This document shows positions 18,423 through 26,324 of a DNA stretch of 38,477 nt, in pieces. Made by a program: the position numbers and the translations under genes. Position 1 is the stretch's first letter. Each line of letters starts with the position of its first letter. The notes under the pieces are model-generated. The model saw only the letters and a program-made list of their open reading frames with translations. It was not told the DNA's origin and searched no databases. Source of the stretch: Agrobacterium pusense (GTDB lineage: Bacteria; Pseudomonadota; Alphaproteobacteria; Rhizobiales; Rhizobiaceae); the NCBI RefSeq assembly GCF_900102105.1, contig NZ_FNBB01000020.1, forward strand, positions 1-38,477. The letters are read 5' to 3'.

Positions 18423-18423
18423 G

Positions 18424-18888
18424 GTGCAGAAAAGGGAAATCTCGGTCCGACCGCTTCAGCGGTCGGACGTCTCGCAGGCGCTCGCGCTGATGCGCCAGCT
18501 CGCAGAGTTCGAAGGATATGCGGCCGCCCTGCATGTGACAGAAAACGATCTTGTCCGCCATGGCTTCGGCGAGCGGCCTAGCTTTGGAGCGTTCGTGGCG
18601 CAACTGGACGATGCGCTCGTCGGGTTGGCCGTGCACTACGAGATCCCATGGCCCTTCGACATGAGGCCGGTCGTCGTACTGAAGGAGCTGTTCGTCGTCG
18701 AGGCGGCGCGGGGGAGCGGCGTCGGCGCGTCTCTATTCGACCGAGTTGCCGAGCACGCGTCCGCGCGTGGGGCATCCATCCTCCGCTGGACAGCCCTCCC
18801 TGACAACCACGACGCCAAGAAGTTCTACACCTCGCGTGGAGGACGGTTGGACAAGAACTGGGAGACGTGGGAAATGCGACTTCGCTGA
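18424..18888 (+). CDS. GNAT-family N-acetyltransferase
   Basis: About 154 residues from GTG 18424, which overlaps the rhodanese end region. An in-frame reading upstream to 17698 only runs through other genes. The GNAT fold is seen as ISVRPLQRSDVSQALALMRQ, the beta4 strand VVVLKELFVVEAARGSGVGA with the acetyl-CoA loop (R/Q-x-x-G-x-G/A as RGSGVGA), and the closing LPDNHDAKKFYTSRGG. It belongs with small diamine/aminoglycoside-type acetyltransferases by general pattern; the substrate is unknown. It is probably co-transcribed with the rhodanese and NIPSNAP genes. Confidence 0.8.
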   Translation: MQKREISVRPLQRSDVSQALALMRQLAEFEGYAAALHVTENDLVRHGFGERPSFGAFVAQLDDALVGLAVHYEIPWPFDMRPVVVLKELFVVEAARGSGVGASLFDRVAEHASARGASILRWTALPDNHDAKKFYTSRGGRLDKNWETWEMRLR

Positions 18889-18938
18889 CGTCCGGCAGCC
18901 CTTTCTGCCGGCCTACCCCATCAGATATGAGAGAACAA

Positions 18939-19247
18939 ATGATCACCTGCTACCTGAGATACGTCATCGACCCGCACAAGGTGCCTGAATTCGAGGAGTA
19001 CGCGCGGCTGTGGATTCCGATCGTCAACCGCATGGGCGGAACACACCACGGCTACTTCCTGCCGAGCGAGGGGGCCAGCAACATCGAACTGGCACTCTTC
19101 AGCTTTCCAAGCCTCGCCGCCTACGAGGACTATAGGTCGCGGATGGCGGTGGATCCGGAGTGCGTCGCCGCCTACGAGCTCGACAGGCGCAACCGGATCA
19201 TTATCAGCTACGAGCGGAGCTTCATGCGTCCTGTCCTGGACGCCTGA
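18939..19247 (+). CDS. NIPSNAP-family protein
   Basis: About 102 residues from ATG 18939 (MITCYLRYVIDPHKV); an alternative ATG lies 12 nt upstream. The ferredoxin-like NIPSNAP fold is recognised by the opening CYLRYVIDP, EEYARLWIPIVNRMGGTHHG and ELALFSFPSLAAYEDYR. Function in bacteria is unclear; these are small dimeric alpha/beta-barrel proteins related to the antibiotic-biosynthesis monooxygenase fold. Last gene of the putative rhodanese-GNAT-NIPSNAP unit. Its 3' end overlaps the convergent gene by about 26 bp. Confidence 0.85.
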   Translation: MITCYLRYVIDPHKVPEFEEYARLWIPIVNRMGGTHHGYFLPSEGASNIELALFSFPSLAAYEDYRSRMAVDPECVAAYELDRRNRIIISYERSFMRPVLDA

Positions 19248-19641
19248 CCGGCCGGGAGACCTTACACTTGCCAGAGCTCAATGACGCACTTTCGCCTGGG
19301 GTAAATATCGGTAGTGGCCGAGTCCTTGGGAGTTCTATAAGCGTGCCCTCCCACCCGTTCAGCGCGTAGAACTGCGCCAAACGCACGCGCAGGCGGGCAG
19401 TCTCTATCCTGACGATCGGGTCGTCGTCGGCGATGGCGGAAGCAGGGCGGCCGAACACCTCCACGGCTGCGCCAAGAGCCACGCGCGCTTCATCCCAGCC
19501 TGCCAACGTCTTTTCGCAAAGATACCTCAGCAGGCTGCGCTGCTTCTCGGTCGCGTCGAAGGCGGGGTCGCCCAGGATTCGTTCCAGTTCGGCCATCGCG
19601 TCCGCGGCCGGAACGCCGGTGGTGACATTGGTCTGTTCCAC
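19222..19641 (-). CDS. Small protein consisting of a DPIVRIE-type domain
   Basis: 139 residues from a GTG start at 19641, with GGAG 9 nt upstream. The body matches the first 105 residues of the large protein at 27.7-29.4 kb: AELERILGDPAF, then VEVFGRPASAIADDDPIVRI and ETARLRVRLAQFYALNG. In other rhizobia this module occurs at the N-terminus of adenylate-cyclase-like and TPR proteins. Its biochemical role is not known to me. No signal peptide or membrane segment is visible. The C-terminal 20 residues are basic. It is the last gene on this strand after the receiver and FixJ genes. The TGGACC palindrome lies 64 nt upstream of its start, so it may be under the same control as the receiver gene. 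Confidence 0.7.
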   Translation of the reverse strand: MEQTNVTTGVPAADAMAELERILGDPAFDATEKQRSLLRYLCEKTLAGWDEARVALGAAVEVFGRPASAIADDDPIVRIETARLRVRLAQFYALNGWEGTLIELPRTRPLPIFTPGESASLSSGKCKVSRPVRRPGQDA

Positions 19642-19705
19642 GGTTGTAGTCTCCGTCGGTCGGTGCGTTGCCGCACATTGAACCGCGCCGACGCGACGAC
19701 CTAGC

Positions 19706-19719
19706 TGGACCTTGGTCCA
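19706..19719 (-). promoter_or_regulatory. Palindrome TGGACC-AA-GGTCCA upstream of the small DPIVRIE gene
   Basis: A perfect 6-bp inverted repeat with a 2-bp spacer, 64 nt upstream of the GTG at 19641. A near-identical site lies 54 nt upstream of the receiver gene at 20075. Shared sequence and spacing suggest a common operator or activator site. Confidence 0.5.
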
Positions 19720-19721
19720 CC

Positions 19722-20075
19722 TTACCGGAGAACTGGCCCGAGTACCGTCAAGGCCTCGTCGGCGGAGAAGGGCTTGTGCAGGCAGGCTAACGCCCCCTGC
19801 ATGATCGCCCTGCGCTCCAGGTGCGATCCTGCATCCGCGGTCATGGCTACGACCGGAACGTCTACTCCCGCGGCCTTCATGCCGCGGAGCACGGCGACGC
19901 CGTCCATTCCCGGCATGTTCAGATCGAGAGCGACGGCGTCCGGCCGATCGCCGTCGAGCGAGAGCAGGAATTCTTCTCCGGAGGCGAAGGATGCGGTGTC
20001 GATGCTGCAGGCGCCGAGCGCCCGTGCGAAGGCGCTGCGGAAGGAAGCGTCGTCGTCGACGATGGCGATGAGCAT
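19722..20075 (-). CDS. Stand-alone receiver domain (CheY-like response regulator)
   Basis: 117 residues, a receiver domain and nothing else. Acidic pocket DDD at residues 7-9, phospho-acceptor Asp51 in ALDLNMPGMDG, the conserved Thr79 (AMTAD) and Lys101 (HKPF) are all present, so it should be phosphorylated normally. It has no output domain, so it likely acts as a phosphate sink, a phosphorelay carrier or a protein-binding switch. ATG 20075 has GGAG at 7 nt. It follows the FixJ-type gene by 80 bp on the same strand. The insert has its own palindromic site, so separate transcription is possible. Confidence 0.9.
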   Translation of the reverse strand: MLIAIVDDDASFRSAFARALGACSIDTASFASGEEFLLSLDGDRPDAVALDLNMPGMDGVAVLRGMKAAGVDVPVVAMTADAGSHLERRAIMQGALACLHKPFSADEALTVLGPVLR

Positions 20076-20129
20076 CGGGTTCTCCGTGTTGTGCGCCGAC
20101 GGTAGCGGGGCGTCCGCTGCCGAACCAGA

Positions 20130-20143
20130 TGGCCCTTGGTCCA
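20130..20143 (-). promoter_or_regulatory. Second TGGACCAAGG-type palindrome, upstream of the receiver gene
   Basis: On the minus strand TGGACCAAGGGCCA, one mismatch from the perfect palindrome at 19706-19719. It lies 54 nt upstream of the receiver start, between the FixJ-type stop and that gene. The match is over 13 of 14 bases. Confidence 0.5.
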
Positions 20144-20155
20144 GTGGCTGTCGAA

Positions 20156-20758
20156 CTAGGAGGGAAGCAGTTCCCGTAGCCTGACGAGATCGGTGACTGA
20201 GCGGACGCCGAGCTTGGTCATCATCCGCCCACGGTGGAGCTTGACCGTCTTCTCCGAGATGCCGAGCTCGTAGGCGATCTGCTTGTTCAGTCGGCCGGCA
20301 ACCACGAGGTCGAACACCTGAAGCTCGCGCGGGGTGAGCGAGGCGATCTTCGCGAGAGCGTCGCCGTGCTTCTCCCGGTCGGTCCTCGCGGCCAGGTCAC
20401 GACGCAGCGCTTCGTCCACCGCCAGAAGCAGGGCCTCCTTGTCGACCGGCTTCGTCAGGAAGTCGATCGCGCCCTGCTTCATTGCCTGTACCCCGACCGG
20501 CAGATCGCCGTTCCCGGACACGAACAGCAGCGGACGTCCGACCTGCTTCAGGAGACTCTGAAGATGCATCCCGTCCATACCGGGCATTGTCAGGTCAATT
20601 ACCGCGCAGCCGGGCCGATCCGGCTCGTGCGCGAGCAGGAACTCGTCCGGCGACGCGAAGGCGAGGCAGTCGTAGCCGTTCGATCTCAGGAACCGCTCGA
20701 GCGCCCGCAGAAACGAGGCGTCGTCGTCGACCAGATAGACTACGGTCGTGCCGCTCAT
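20156..20758 (-). CDS. FixJ/NarL-family response regulator
   Basis: 200 residues: receiver domain (DDD 11-13, phospho-acceptor Asp55 in AVIDLTMPGMDG, Ser81, Lys103) plus a C-terminal LuxR-type helix-turn-helix (LTPRELQVFDLVVAGRLNKQ, then IAYELGISEKTVKLHRGRMM). The Ser at the Thr/Ser switch and the FGSGNGD-like VSGNGDLPV are typical of the FixJ branch. The ATG at 20758 overlaps the kinase stop (ATGA), so the two proteins are made together and form a cognate pair. It is the best local candidate for the factor behind the repeated motifs in this island. That is inference from position only. Confidence 0.9.
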   Translation of the reverse strand: MSGTTVVYLVDDDASFLRALERFLRSNGYDCLAFASPDEFLLAHEPDRPGCAVIDLTMPGMDGMHLQSLLKQVGRPLLFVSGNGDLPVGVQAMKQGAIDFLTKPVDKEALLLAVDEALRRDLAARTDREKHGDALAKIASLTPRELQVFDLVVAGRLNKQIAYELGISEKTVKLHRGRMMTKLGVRSVTDLVRLRELLPS

Positions 20759-22341
20759 GTCGAAGCTCCCGACGCCAGCGGAAGCGAGAACGAGAAGATC
20801 GCTCCTCCGCCAGCGGCGGACTCGTACCAGATCCGCCCGCCATGCGTTTCGACGATCGCCCTGCATATCGGCAGACCCAGTCCGCCCTGCCGCCCCTTCG
20901 AGCTGACGAACGGGTCGAAGACGCCGTCTCCCACCGCAGGATCCACGCCCGACCCCTCGTCGCGCACCTGCACCACCACTTCGTCGGCCACCCGCCCAAC
21001 CCAGACCCAGAGCCTCTTTCCTCGCGTTGCGGCCATCGACTCCGCTGCGTTCGAGATCAGGTTCACCAGGACCTGTTGGATCTGGGCGGGGTTGCCTGAC
21101 ACGACATGAGGCCGGTCCGGGACGGCAAGCTCCGCCGTGATCGGCCACTCGCTAAACTTTGCATTCAGGAGCCGGAAGGTCTCGGCGGCAACCTGCCTGA
21201 GATCGAAGAGCACACGCTCCTGCGCCGTCCGACCGAAGGTCTGCCTCAGCCCGGAAAGCGTCCGCGATGCCCGCGCCGCGTCTTCCGAGACGTCGTTGAA
21301 GATTTCACGAAGAAGCACGAGGTCGGGCACGTCGCGGCTGATCTCGCTCTTAGCCGTGCTTGCGTTTAGCGCGATCGCGGAGAGCGGCTGGTTGAGCTCG
21401 TGCGCCGCGACAGATAGGACGGCGTCGACATGGTGGAGCCGCGACTGCCGCTCGTGTTCCCGCTGCATCGCAAGCAGCGCGAGGCGCCCGTAAAGCGAGG
21501 TCGTTTCCACGAGAAGGCCGACGAGAACCAGCGACGCCGCCAGCAGGCCTACGGCCCGGCTCTCGTACCAGACGAGGCTGAAGCGCCAGATGGTCAAACT
21601 CACGAGGATGCTGGCGACAAGCCATGCCACGAGGACGAGAAGGAGCCACAGGTCGAGCGCGGAGCGGCCGTTTCGCCAGACGAGCAGGGTCGCTGCGATT
21701 TCCAGCGGGATGATGATCGGCGCGTCGACCGGCCAGATACGCCGCCCGGCGTCCACCATGATGTTCGGCAGCAGAGGGTCTCCCAGAGTGACGAGCAGCG
21801 TCAGCATCACGACGGCGGCGAGAACTAGCAGGATGCTACTGAAAATGGATCGCGCGGGCGGCGCTGGGACACCTCCGGCGCGATCGAACCGCCTCGCAAG
21901 CGCATAGGCTACGGCCGCGACCGGCAGGCCTGCCCGCCAGAAGATCTGCAGGTAGTTGCTGCTCTGGACCGTCGCTCCCAGAAGGCCATCCGGGGTGAAG
22001 CCGCCGGGAAACGTCAGGCCATGCGCGACGATGATGAAGGAGGTAAAAAGGTAGCCGGTTGCCAGGACAAGAAGGGGGCGGGAGCCTGTGACGGCAAAAT
22101 GCGCATATAGCAGCGCGGCGGTCACGAGGTCGACGATGAACAGCACGGCGTCAAGGACCAGGACGAACTGGGGAGACTGTACAAGCTGCACGTGCCGGAA
22201 GGGAAGGGAGGCGATGCATGCCGTCACCAGCAGGATGCACATCCACAGGGCGATCACGCGTTGCGACGCGGACGGTTCGATATCCGATATCAGCACGCGG
22301 CCGGTCAGGAAGCCTCGCTCTTCCTGCCGAGTGACGTCCAT
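20755..22341 (-). CDS. MASE4-domain sensor histidine kinase
   Basis: 528 residues. The N-terminal 280 residues hold about eight membrane helices with the MASE4 signature (ASLPFRHVQL, DLVTAALLYAHF, LATGYLFTSFIIVAHGLTFP). A short linker follows, then HisKA with the phospho-acceptor in VAAHELNQPLSAIALNAS (His about 314) and HATPase with NLISNAAESM, VRDEGSGVDP and GGLGLPICRAIVE. All catalytic boxes are intact. MASE4 is a membrane-sensing domain of unknown ligand. ATG 22341 has AGGAGG at 9 nt. It is followed by the FixJ-type regulator with overlapping codons; the DUF982 gene lies 29 bp upstream. Confidence 0.92.
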   Translation of the reverse strand: MDVTRQEERGFLTGRVLISDIEPSASQRVIALWMCILLVTACIASLPFRHVQLVQSPQFVLVLDAVLFIVDLVTAALLYAHFAVTGSRPLLVLATGYLFTSFIIVAHGLTFPGGFTPDGLLGATVQSSNYLQIFWRAGLPVAAVAYALARRFDRAGGVPAPPARSIFSSILLVLAAVVMLTLLVTLGDPLLPNIMVDAGRRIWPVDAPIIIPLEIAATLLVWRNGRSALDLWLLLVLVAWLVASILVSLTIWRFSLVWYESRAVGLLAASLVLVGLLVETTSLYGRLALLAMQREHERQSRLHHVDAVLSVAAHELNQPLSAIALNASTAKSEISRDVPDLVLLREIFNDVSEDAARASRTLSGLRQTFGRTAQERVLFDLRQVAAETFRLLNAKFSEWPITAELAVPDRPHVVSGNPAQIQQVLVNLISNAAESMAATRGKRLWVWVGRVADEVVVQVRDEGSGVDPAVGDGVFDPFVSSKGRQGGLGLPICRAIVETHGGRIWYESAAGGGAIFSFSLPLASGAST

Positions 22342-22370
22342 GGCACGATCCTCCTGCCGGTCCCGGTGCT

Positions 22371-22628
22371 TTATTGATCGTGCGGGAGCGAGGCGGCCGC
22401 TGCCGCGGCTACGAAGGCCGCGCGCGCAGCCTCGGGCGGTAGCTCGCCCTCGTAGACCGCAAGACAGACGCGCAACGCCTCGTCGTATTCGTCGGAGACG
22501 TCCTTAGGGGCCCACAGTTCCATCAGGCATTCGGCGGCCTCATGCGCCGAGGCGACGACCTGCGTCCCATTGGAGGGAAGCTGCACGGTCACCGGCCTCT
22601 CCCATCGCTCATGATACTGCTTGGACAT
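22371..22628 (-). CDS. DUF982 domain protein
   Basis: 85 residues from ATG 22628. The family pattern is clear: RWERPVTVQLPSNGTQVVAS, EAAECLMELW and ALRVCLAVYEGELPPEAARA with a helical end. DUF982 proteins are short, common in rhizobia, often plasmid-borne and of unknown function. The Shine-Dalgarno is weak. It lies 29 bp ahead of the kinase gene on the same strand and is probably the first gene of that transcript. Confidence 0.8.
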   Translation of the reverse strand: MSKQYHERWERPVTVQLPSNGTQVVASAHEAAECLMELWAPKDVSDEYDEALRVCLAVYEGELPPEAARAAFVAAAAAASLPHDQ

Positions 22629-22717
22629 ACGTGCGCCTGACCGTCTCGCCAACTGCACCAAGATAGAACACTTTCATTGCTGGAAATCAACATGCACCGC
22701 TGTCCGGGTACCGCACC

Positions 22718-22746
22718 GAGCGGCCGGACGAAGACCCCGGCCGCTC
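22718..22746 (-). terminator. Strong hairpin after the Gly/Pro-rich gene
   Basis: GAGCGGCCGG (22718-22727) and CCGGCCGCTC (22737-22746) form a perfect 10-bp G+C stem with a 9-nt loop, 15 nt past the stop at 22762. It separates the DUF2092 pair from the DUF982-kinase transcript. There is no T-run, so the terminator role is inferred from the stem and position. Confidence 0.5.
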
Positions 22747-22761
22747 ATCCTGCTAATCTGC

Positions 22762-23361
22762 TCACCTTGGGTCGCTCACTGCGACATAAATCACGGTGTG
22801 ACCGTCGTAGCGCGGTTCGAACCAGTTGCCGCCACAGTCCCTGTAGGACACTCCATTGACCACGACCGTCGTGCAATCTGGGGGCAGCGTCGCGATGATG
22901 GTGCCGACGGCGACGGCGGTGGCGGTGGCTCCCCACACGGCCGCCGGTCCCCAGTATCCGGGCCAGTATGGGCCGGGTGGCGGAGGAGGAGGCGGTGGCG
23001 GTAGTGGATGCGGACCCGGCGGATGCGGCCCTGGATGGGGACCGGGCGGATGCGGACCGGGCGTCGGGGGATGAGGATGATGTCCCCCGCCTCCAGCAGG
23101 ATCCGGACCGGGCGGGCGGGGAGCGGGGCGAGGACCGTGCGCCGGGTGTGGAGCGACGGCGGGGTGGAAGCGGGGCTCGAAATGCGTCGGCGTGTTGAAT
23201 CCACGGAAGCCGCCTCCGCCAGGATGGTAGCCTCCATGCATGCCGCCGCCGCCGAAGTTCATCCGTGGCATCCGGCCGCCGAAGCCGCCGCGTGCCTCGG
23301 CCAACTGGGGAACGACGAGTGCCGTTGTCAGAAGGGCTGTGAACAGAAGGCGCGCCTTCAT
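22762..23361 (-). CDS. Secreted Gly/Pro/His-rich protein
   Basis: 199 residues. The signal peptide (MKARLLFTALLTTALVVPQLAEA) is followed by a Gly/Met/His-rich part (GGRMPRMNFGGGGMHGGY), a long Pro/His/Gly low-complexity tract (repeats of GPHP and PPPP) and a conserved C-terminal module containing a short hydrophobic stretch and LPPDCTTVVVNGVSYRDCGG, with two Cys. The last module recalls proteins that neighbour DUF2092 and MscS genes in pseudomonads and burkholderias. It is presumably periplasmic or surface located, with a spacer made of the repeats. His-rich repeats could bind metal, which is speculation. Start codon overlaps the DUF2092 stop (ATGA), so the two are coupled. Confidence 0.75.
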   Translation of the reverse strand: MKARLLFTALLTTALVVPQLAEARGGFGGRMPRMNFGGGGMHGGYHPGGGGFRGFNTPTHFEPRFHPAVAPHPAHGPRPAPRPPGPDPAGGGGHHPHPPTPGPHPPGPHPGPHPPGPHPLPPPPPPPPPGPYWPGYWGPAAVWGATATAVAVGTIIATLPPDCTTVVVNGVSYRDCGGNWFEPRYDGHTVIYVAVSDPR

Positions 23362-24120
23362 TTCCTGTCCTCCTCGTTCAGAAACCTGATCTTCTGGGCT
23401 CCCTCGGCCGGCTTGTACGCGAAGACGTCGTCGGCGATGGTGGCGTTCTCCGTCCACTCCAGCACGGATGTGATACGGGGACGCGTCAGATCCTCGCGGT
23501 CGACCAGCGATATCTTCAGGGGCAGGGGGCCGCCCTCCGTGGCGATCCAGATCTCGGCGTCCTGGTCCGCGCCGCGGAACGCCCAGTGGTCGGTCTCCCG
23601 GCCGTTTACGAAGGCGTGGCCGACGAAGAAGCCTTCCTTGATCAGGTCGATGGGCGCGTCCGGCGTGCCCCAGGAGAACAGGTCGGCGAGCGGGAACGAC
23701 AGGTCGTACTTCTGGGCCGCCTCCTCGAGCGCCTCCTTGATCGTGGGCGGCGCGGGAACCTGCGCGTAGACGTTCTGGTCGGGCGACGCGTAGACGAGCG
23801 TCTTGCCGTCGTAGACGAGTTCGCCATGAACGACGTCGGTCGCAAGGTCGATGCGCAGGCGGTCGGGGCGTCTGACCTCGTAGGTCGCGGTGCCGCCGAT
23901 CTCCAGCTTCTGGTCGTTGTCGAGAACGACATCCGTGGTCGTCGTCGCCTTCAGGCCGAAGACCTTCAGCGACTGGAGGTGGTCTCCCATCTTCTTCAGG
24001 GCCTCGACGGACTCCGGTTCGATCCGCGGCTCCGTCGTCCTCTTCTCCTGCGCCATCAGGCCGGACGCCGTCAGCAGCAGGGCCGCCGTCGCCACGACAA
24101 GGCGCGAAGCGTTCATCTTC
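23358..24120 (-). CDS. DUF2092 family periplasmic protein
   Basis: 253 residues from ATG 24120 (GGAGG upstream), with a signal peptide ending near SGLMAQ. The DUF2092 pattern is clear: ALKKMGDHLQSLKVFGLKAT, YEVRRPDRLRIDL, GELVYDGKTLVYASPDQNVYA, and the C-terminal ITSVLEWTENATIADDVFAY. The fold resembles LolA/LolB-type lipid carriers, so a role in periplasmic lipid or envelope handling is reasonable but not proven. The motif site lies 70 nt upstream of the start, and the Gly/Pro-rich gene follows with overlapping codons. Confidence 0.85.
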
Positions 24121-24190
24121 ATCGCGTCGCCTACCTTTCCTCCCGATCGTTCGGGATGCGGATAGGCTGGCGGGTAGGTCACCTAGGCGG

Positions 24191-24219
24191 AAGTACGTTA
24201 CAGTTACGGACGACGTAAC
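24191..24219 (-). promoter_or_regulatory. GTTAC/GTAAC regulon site 1 (DUF2092 promoter)
   Basis: Minus strand, 24208 to 24191: CGTAACTGTAACGTACTT. An extra half-site GTTACGTC lies at 24219-24212, its GTTAC starting 12 bp ahead of the first GTAAC, exactly as in site 2. The core edge is 70 nt from the ATG at 24120. Confidence 0.65.
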
Positions 24220-24230
24220 ATCGGGCGTGG

Positions 24231-24431
24231 TCAACGTCTGCGCCGGCGAACAACCCCAAGAGCGCGCAGAATGGCCGGCGCGTAGATGCCGCATGCAAGG
24301 AAGGCGGCCAGCATCACGAGCGAGACGCCGAGCTGTACGATATCGTAGCGCACGGTGCCCTCGGCTACAAACCAGCCTGTGACGACGCCCGCTAGCGCGA
24401 AAGGGAGGCGGGCGAGGATTGGGAACCACAT
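24231..24431 (-). CDS. Small inner-membrane protein of 66 residues
   Basis: Two predicted helices (about 5-24 and 30-55) and a basic C-terminus (RRRRR), typical of a hairpin protein with both ends in the cytoplasm. ATG 24431 lies 42 bp past the MscS stop, same strand. Family unknown; a subunit or regulator of the upstream MscS channel is possible from position. It is the last gene of the transcript that starts with the outer-membrane gene at 27.1 kb. Confidence 0.6.
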   Translation of the reverse strand: MWFPILARLPFALAGVVTGWFVAEGTVRYDIVQLGVSLVMLAAFLACGIYAPAILRALGVVRRRRR

Positions 24432-24473
24432 GATTGAATCCTTCCATCGAAATCGGAACGCAATCGCCGCGCA

Positions 24474-26324
24474 TCATGCCTCGGGCGGCGACGCTTGCCT
24501 TAGCCGGAGCCTTGCCGCCGCTGCTGCCGCGGACCCCTCCGCGCCGGCCGTTTCCGCCCCTCCGACCTGCACGCTCGGCGTCGCGAATTGTATACCGTTC
24601 GAAGTAAACGCCTCGCGCAGCAGGAGGTTGGCGCGACGACGCACGAAGGACTGCATCGGGGACGGCTTCAGCGTCATGCCGAAGCTCAGCACGAGGCCGT
24701 ACTCGCCGAACTCCTCCAGCCCCTTCATCTTCAGCGGCTCGATAAAGAGCGGACCCAGCTCCGGGTCTTCCATGAGGCCGGCCCCGATCTTCTTGGTGAG
24801 CTTGCGCACCTTCTCGACATCTGTGTCGTAGCCGACGGAAATGCGGAACTTCACGACGCCCCAGTCGCGGCTCATGTTCTCCACCGCGCCCAGTTCGCCG
24901 AATGGTACGGTGAAGATCGGACCGCGATGGTGGCGCAGCCTTACCGAGCGGAGGCTGAAACCTTCGACGGTTCCCTTGTAGTTCTTCGCCTGGATGTACT
25001 CTCCCACCCGAAACGCGTCGTCGAGCATGTAGAAGACGCCGCTGATCACGTCCTTCACGAGCGTCTGCGAGCCGAAGCCGATCGCGACGCCGAAGACGCC
25101 GGCCCCCGCTACGAGGGGACCGATCTGGACGCCGAGTTCGGCAAGGACCACGAGCGCCGTCATGACCAGAACGACCACCGCGAGCGCGTTGCGGAAGATG
25201 GGCAGCAGGGTTCGCAGGCGCGCCTCACGTTCCGCCCCGGCCGCATCGGTCGGGGAAGCCCGGCCGGCTAGTTTTCGGTCGATCCAGCTTCTGGCGATCT
25301 GCCAGAGAAGGTCGGCGCCCAGAACGACCACGACGCTCTTCAGGAGGCCGTAGAAGTTGGACGTCACCCAGGAATTCTGATGACCGACGCCGTCGGGGTT
25401 CATTTCCCAGACCAGTGCGAGCCACGCGGCCGCTAGCACCACGACCAGCGCTCGCGCTCCCCGCACTACCAGAACCGTCCTCAGATCCGGGAGGTGTTCC
25501 TGGAGGAGAGCGGCGGCGGTCTTCCCCACGCTCCGCAGCAGCGGTGGAAGTAGAAGGGCGTAGACCGCCAGCCAGAACAGGACCCGAAGCTCCAGAGACC
25601 ACAGCATCCACGCTGCCACGAGACCGATGATCAGGAGGTTCTTGAACGGTCGGGCTGGCGTCGCGAGCGACCATGCGGTGGCCACGGCGAGAGCCAGCAC
25701 GACAAGCGACATGAGGTAGGTTACTGCCGCGACCACGTCCGGGGCCACCCCTACGGCCTTGCCCGCCGCCGAACCCGCGACGGCGAGAAGGAGAGCCGCC
25801 GCCGCCATCCTCGCCCACGTCGCCGACGGCGGATGGATCGCAAGGGAGACGAGGGCGGAGACGATCCTATAGCAGACGAAGGCGGTGAGGTAGCAGAGGA
25901 GGACGACCCGCCCGAGAGGGGGCCAGTCTACGGCGAAGAAGACGACGGCGACGGTTCCGGAGAAGACAGCGATTGGGAGCAGCGCCGACGCCGCACCGCG
26001 TTCGGACGGACGGCCGCTCCGGTAGATCCGTTCGGCCGCGAGCCCGAATGCGGCAAGTCCGCCGAAGACGAGAAGGATCGGAGGATAGCCGTGGGATCGT
26101 GCATCTGCGCGTATGCGGGCGGCGGTCGACGCCAGTTCCTCGGGTATGCGGGGTACGGCGGCCAGGACGGCGTCGATATGGGAGCGGACGGTTCTCTCCC
26201 AGGCAGCTACACCCGCACCGGCTTCTCCCGCGGGAGCAGCCATGCCCGATGCCTGGACGCCGTCCTGAGCCTGCACATGGGCCGCGAAAACCAACGACAG
26301 CGCCAGCGCAAGCAGCCACTTCAT
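24474..26324 (-). CDS. MscS-family mechanosensitive channel, large form
   Basis: 616 residues. A signal peptide (MKWLLALALSLVFAAHVQAQ) and a periplasmic stretch precede about ten membrane helices. Then comes the MscS core: the pore helix GAGVFGVAIGFGSQTLVKDV, the beta domain with YIQAKNYKGTVEGFSLRSVRL and the C-terminal alpha/beta domain. The pore-lining Gly/Ala pattern and the FGSQ motif are intact. It should open under membrane tension and release solutes on osmotic downshift; the long N-terminal part recalls the MscK/YbdG-like large members. ATG 26324 overlaps the stop of the upstream outer-membrane gene (ATGA). A longer in-frame reading to 26708 lies inside that gene and is not used. Confidence 0.9.
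   Translation of the reverse strand: MKWLLALALSLVFAAHVQAQDGVQASGMAAPAGEAGAGVAAWERTVRSHIDAVLAAVPRIPEELASTAARIRADARSHGYPPILLVFGGLAAFGLAAERIYRSGRPSERGAASALLPIAVFSGTVAVVFFAVDWPPLGRVVLLCYLTAFVCYRIVSALVSLAIHPPSATWARMAAAALLLAVAGSAAGKAVGVAPDVVAAVTYLMSLVVLALAVATAWSLATPARPFKNLLIIGLVAAWMLWSLELRVLFWLAVYALLLPPLLRSVGKTAAALLQEHLPDLRTVLVVRGARALVVVLAAAWLALVWEMNPDGVGHQNSWVTSNFYGLLKSVVVVLGADLLWQIARSWIDRKLAGRASPTDAAGAEREARLRTLLPIFRNALAVVVLVMTALVVLAELGVQIGPLVAGAGVFGVAIGFGSQTLVKDVISGVFYMLDDAFRVGEYIQAKNYKGTVEGFSLRSVRLRHHRGPIFTVPFGELGAVENMSRDWGVVKFRISVGYDTDVEKVRKLTKKIGAGLMEDPELGPLFIEPLKMKGLEEFGEYGLVLSFGMTLKPSPMQSFVRRRANLLLREAFTSNGIQFATPSVQVGGAETAGAEGSAAAAAARLRLRQASPPEA

Noticed and set aside
17698..18423. N-terminal 240 codons of the long plus frame ending with the acetyltransferase
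   Set aside because: They run antisense to the GlxA-type regulator and out of frame through the rhodanese gene; the GNAT fold starts only after 18424.
22800..22830. GGTTCGAACC resembling a tRNA T-arm
   Set aside because: It is inside the coding region of the Gly/Pro-rich protein and no cloverleaf can be drawn around it.
22985..23070. Repeats of GGATGCGG-like units that could suggest a CRISPR or satellite array
   Set aside because: They are coding low-complexity repeats (Pro/His/Gly codons) of irregular length without spacers.
22968..23769. Gly/Asp-rich plus-strand open frames opposite the Pro/His-rich gene
   Set aside because: Low-complexity mirror of the Pro-rich tract; the minus-strand frame has signal peptide, coupled start and conserved C-terminal module.
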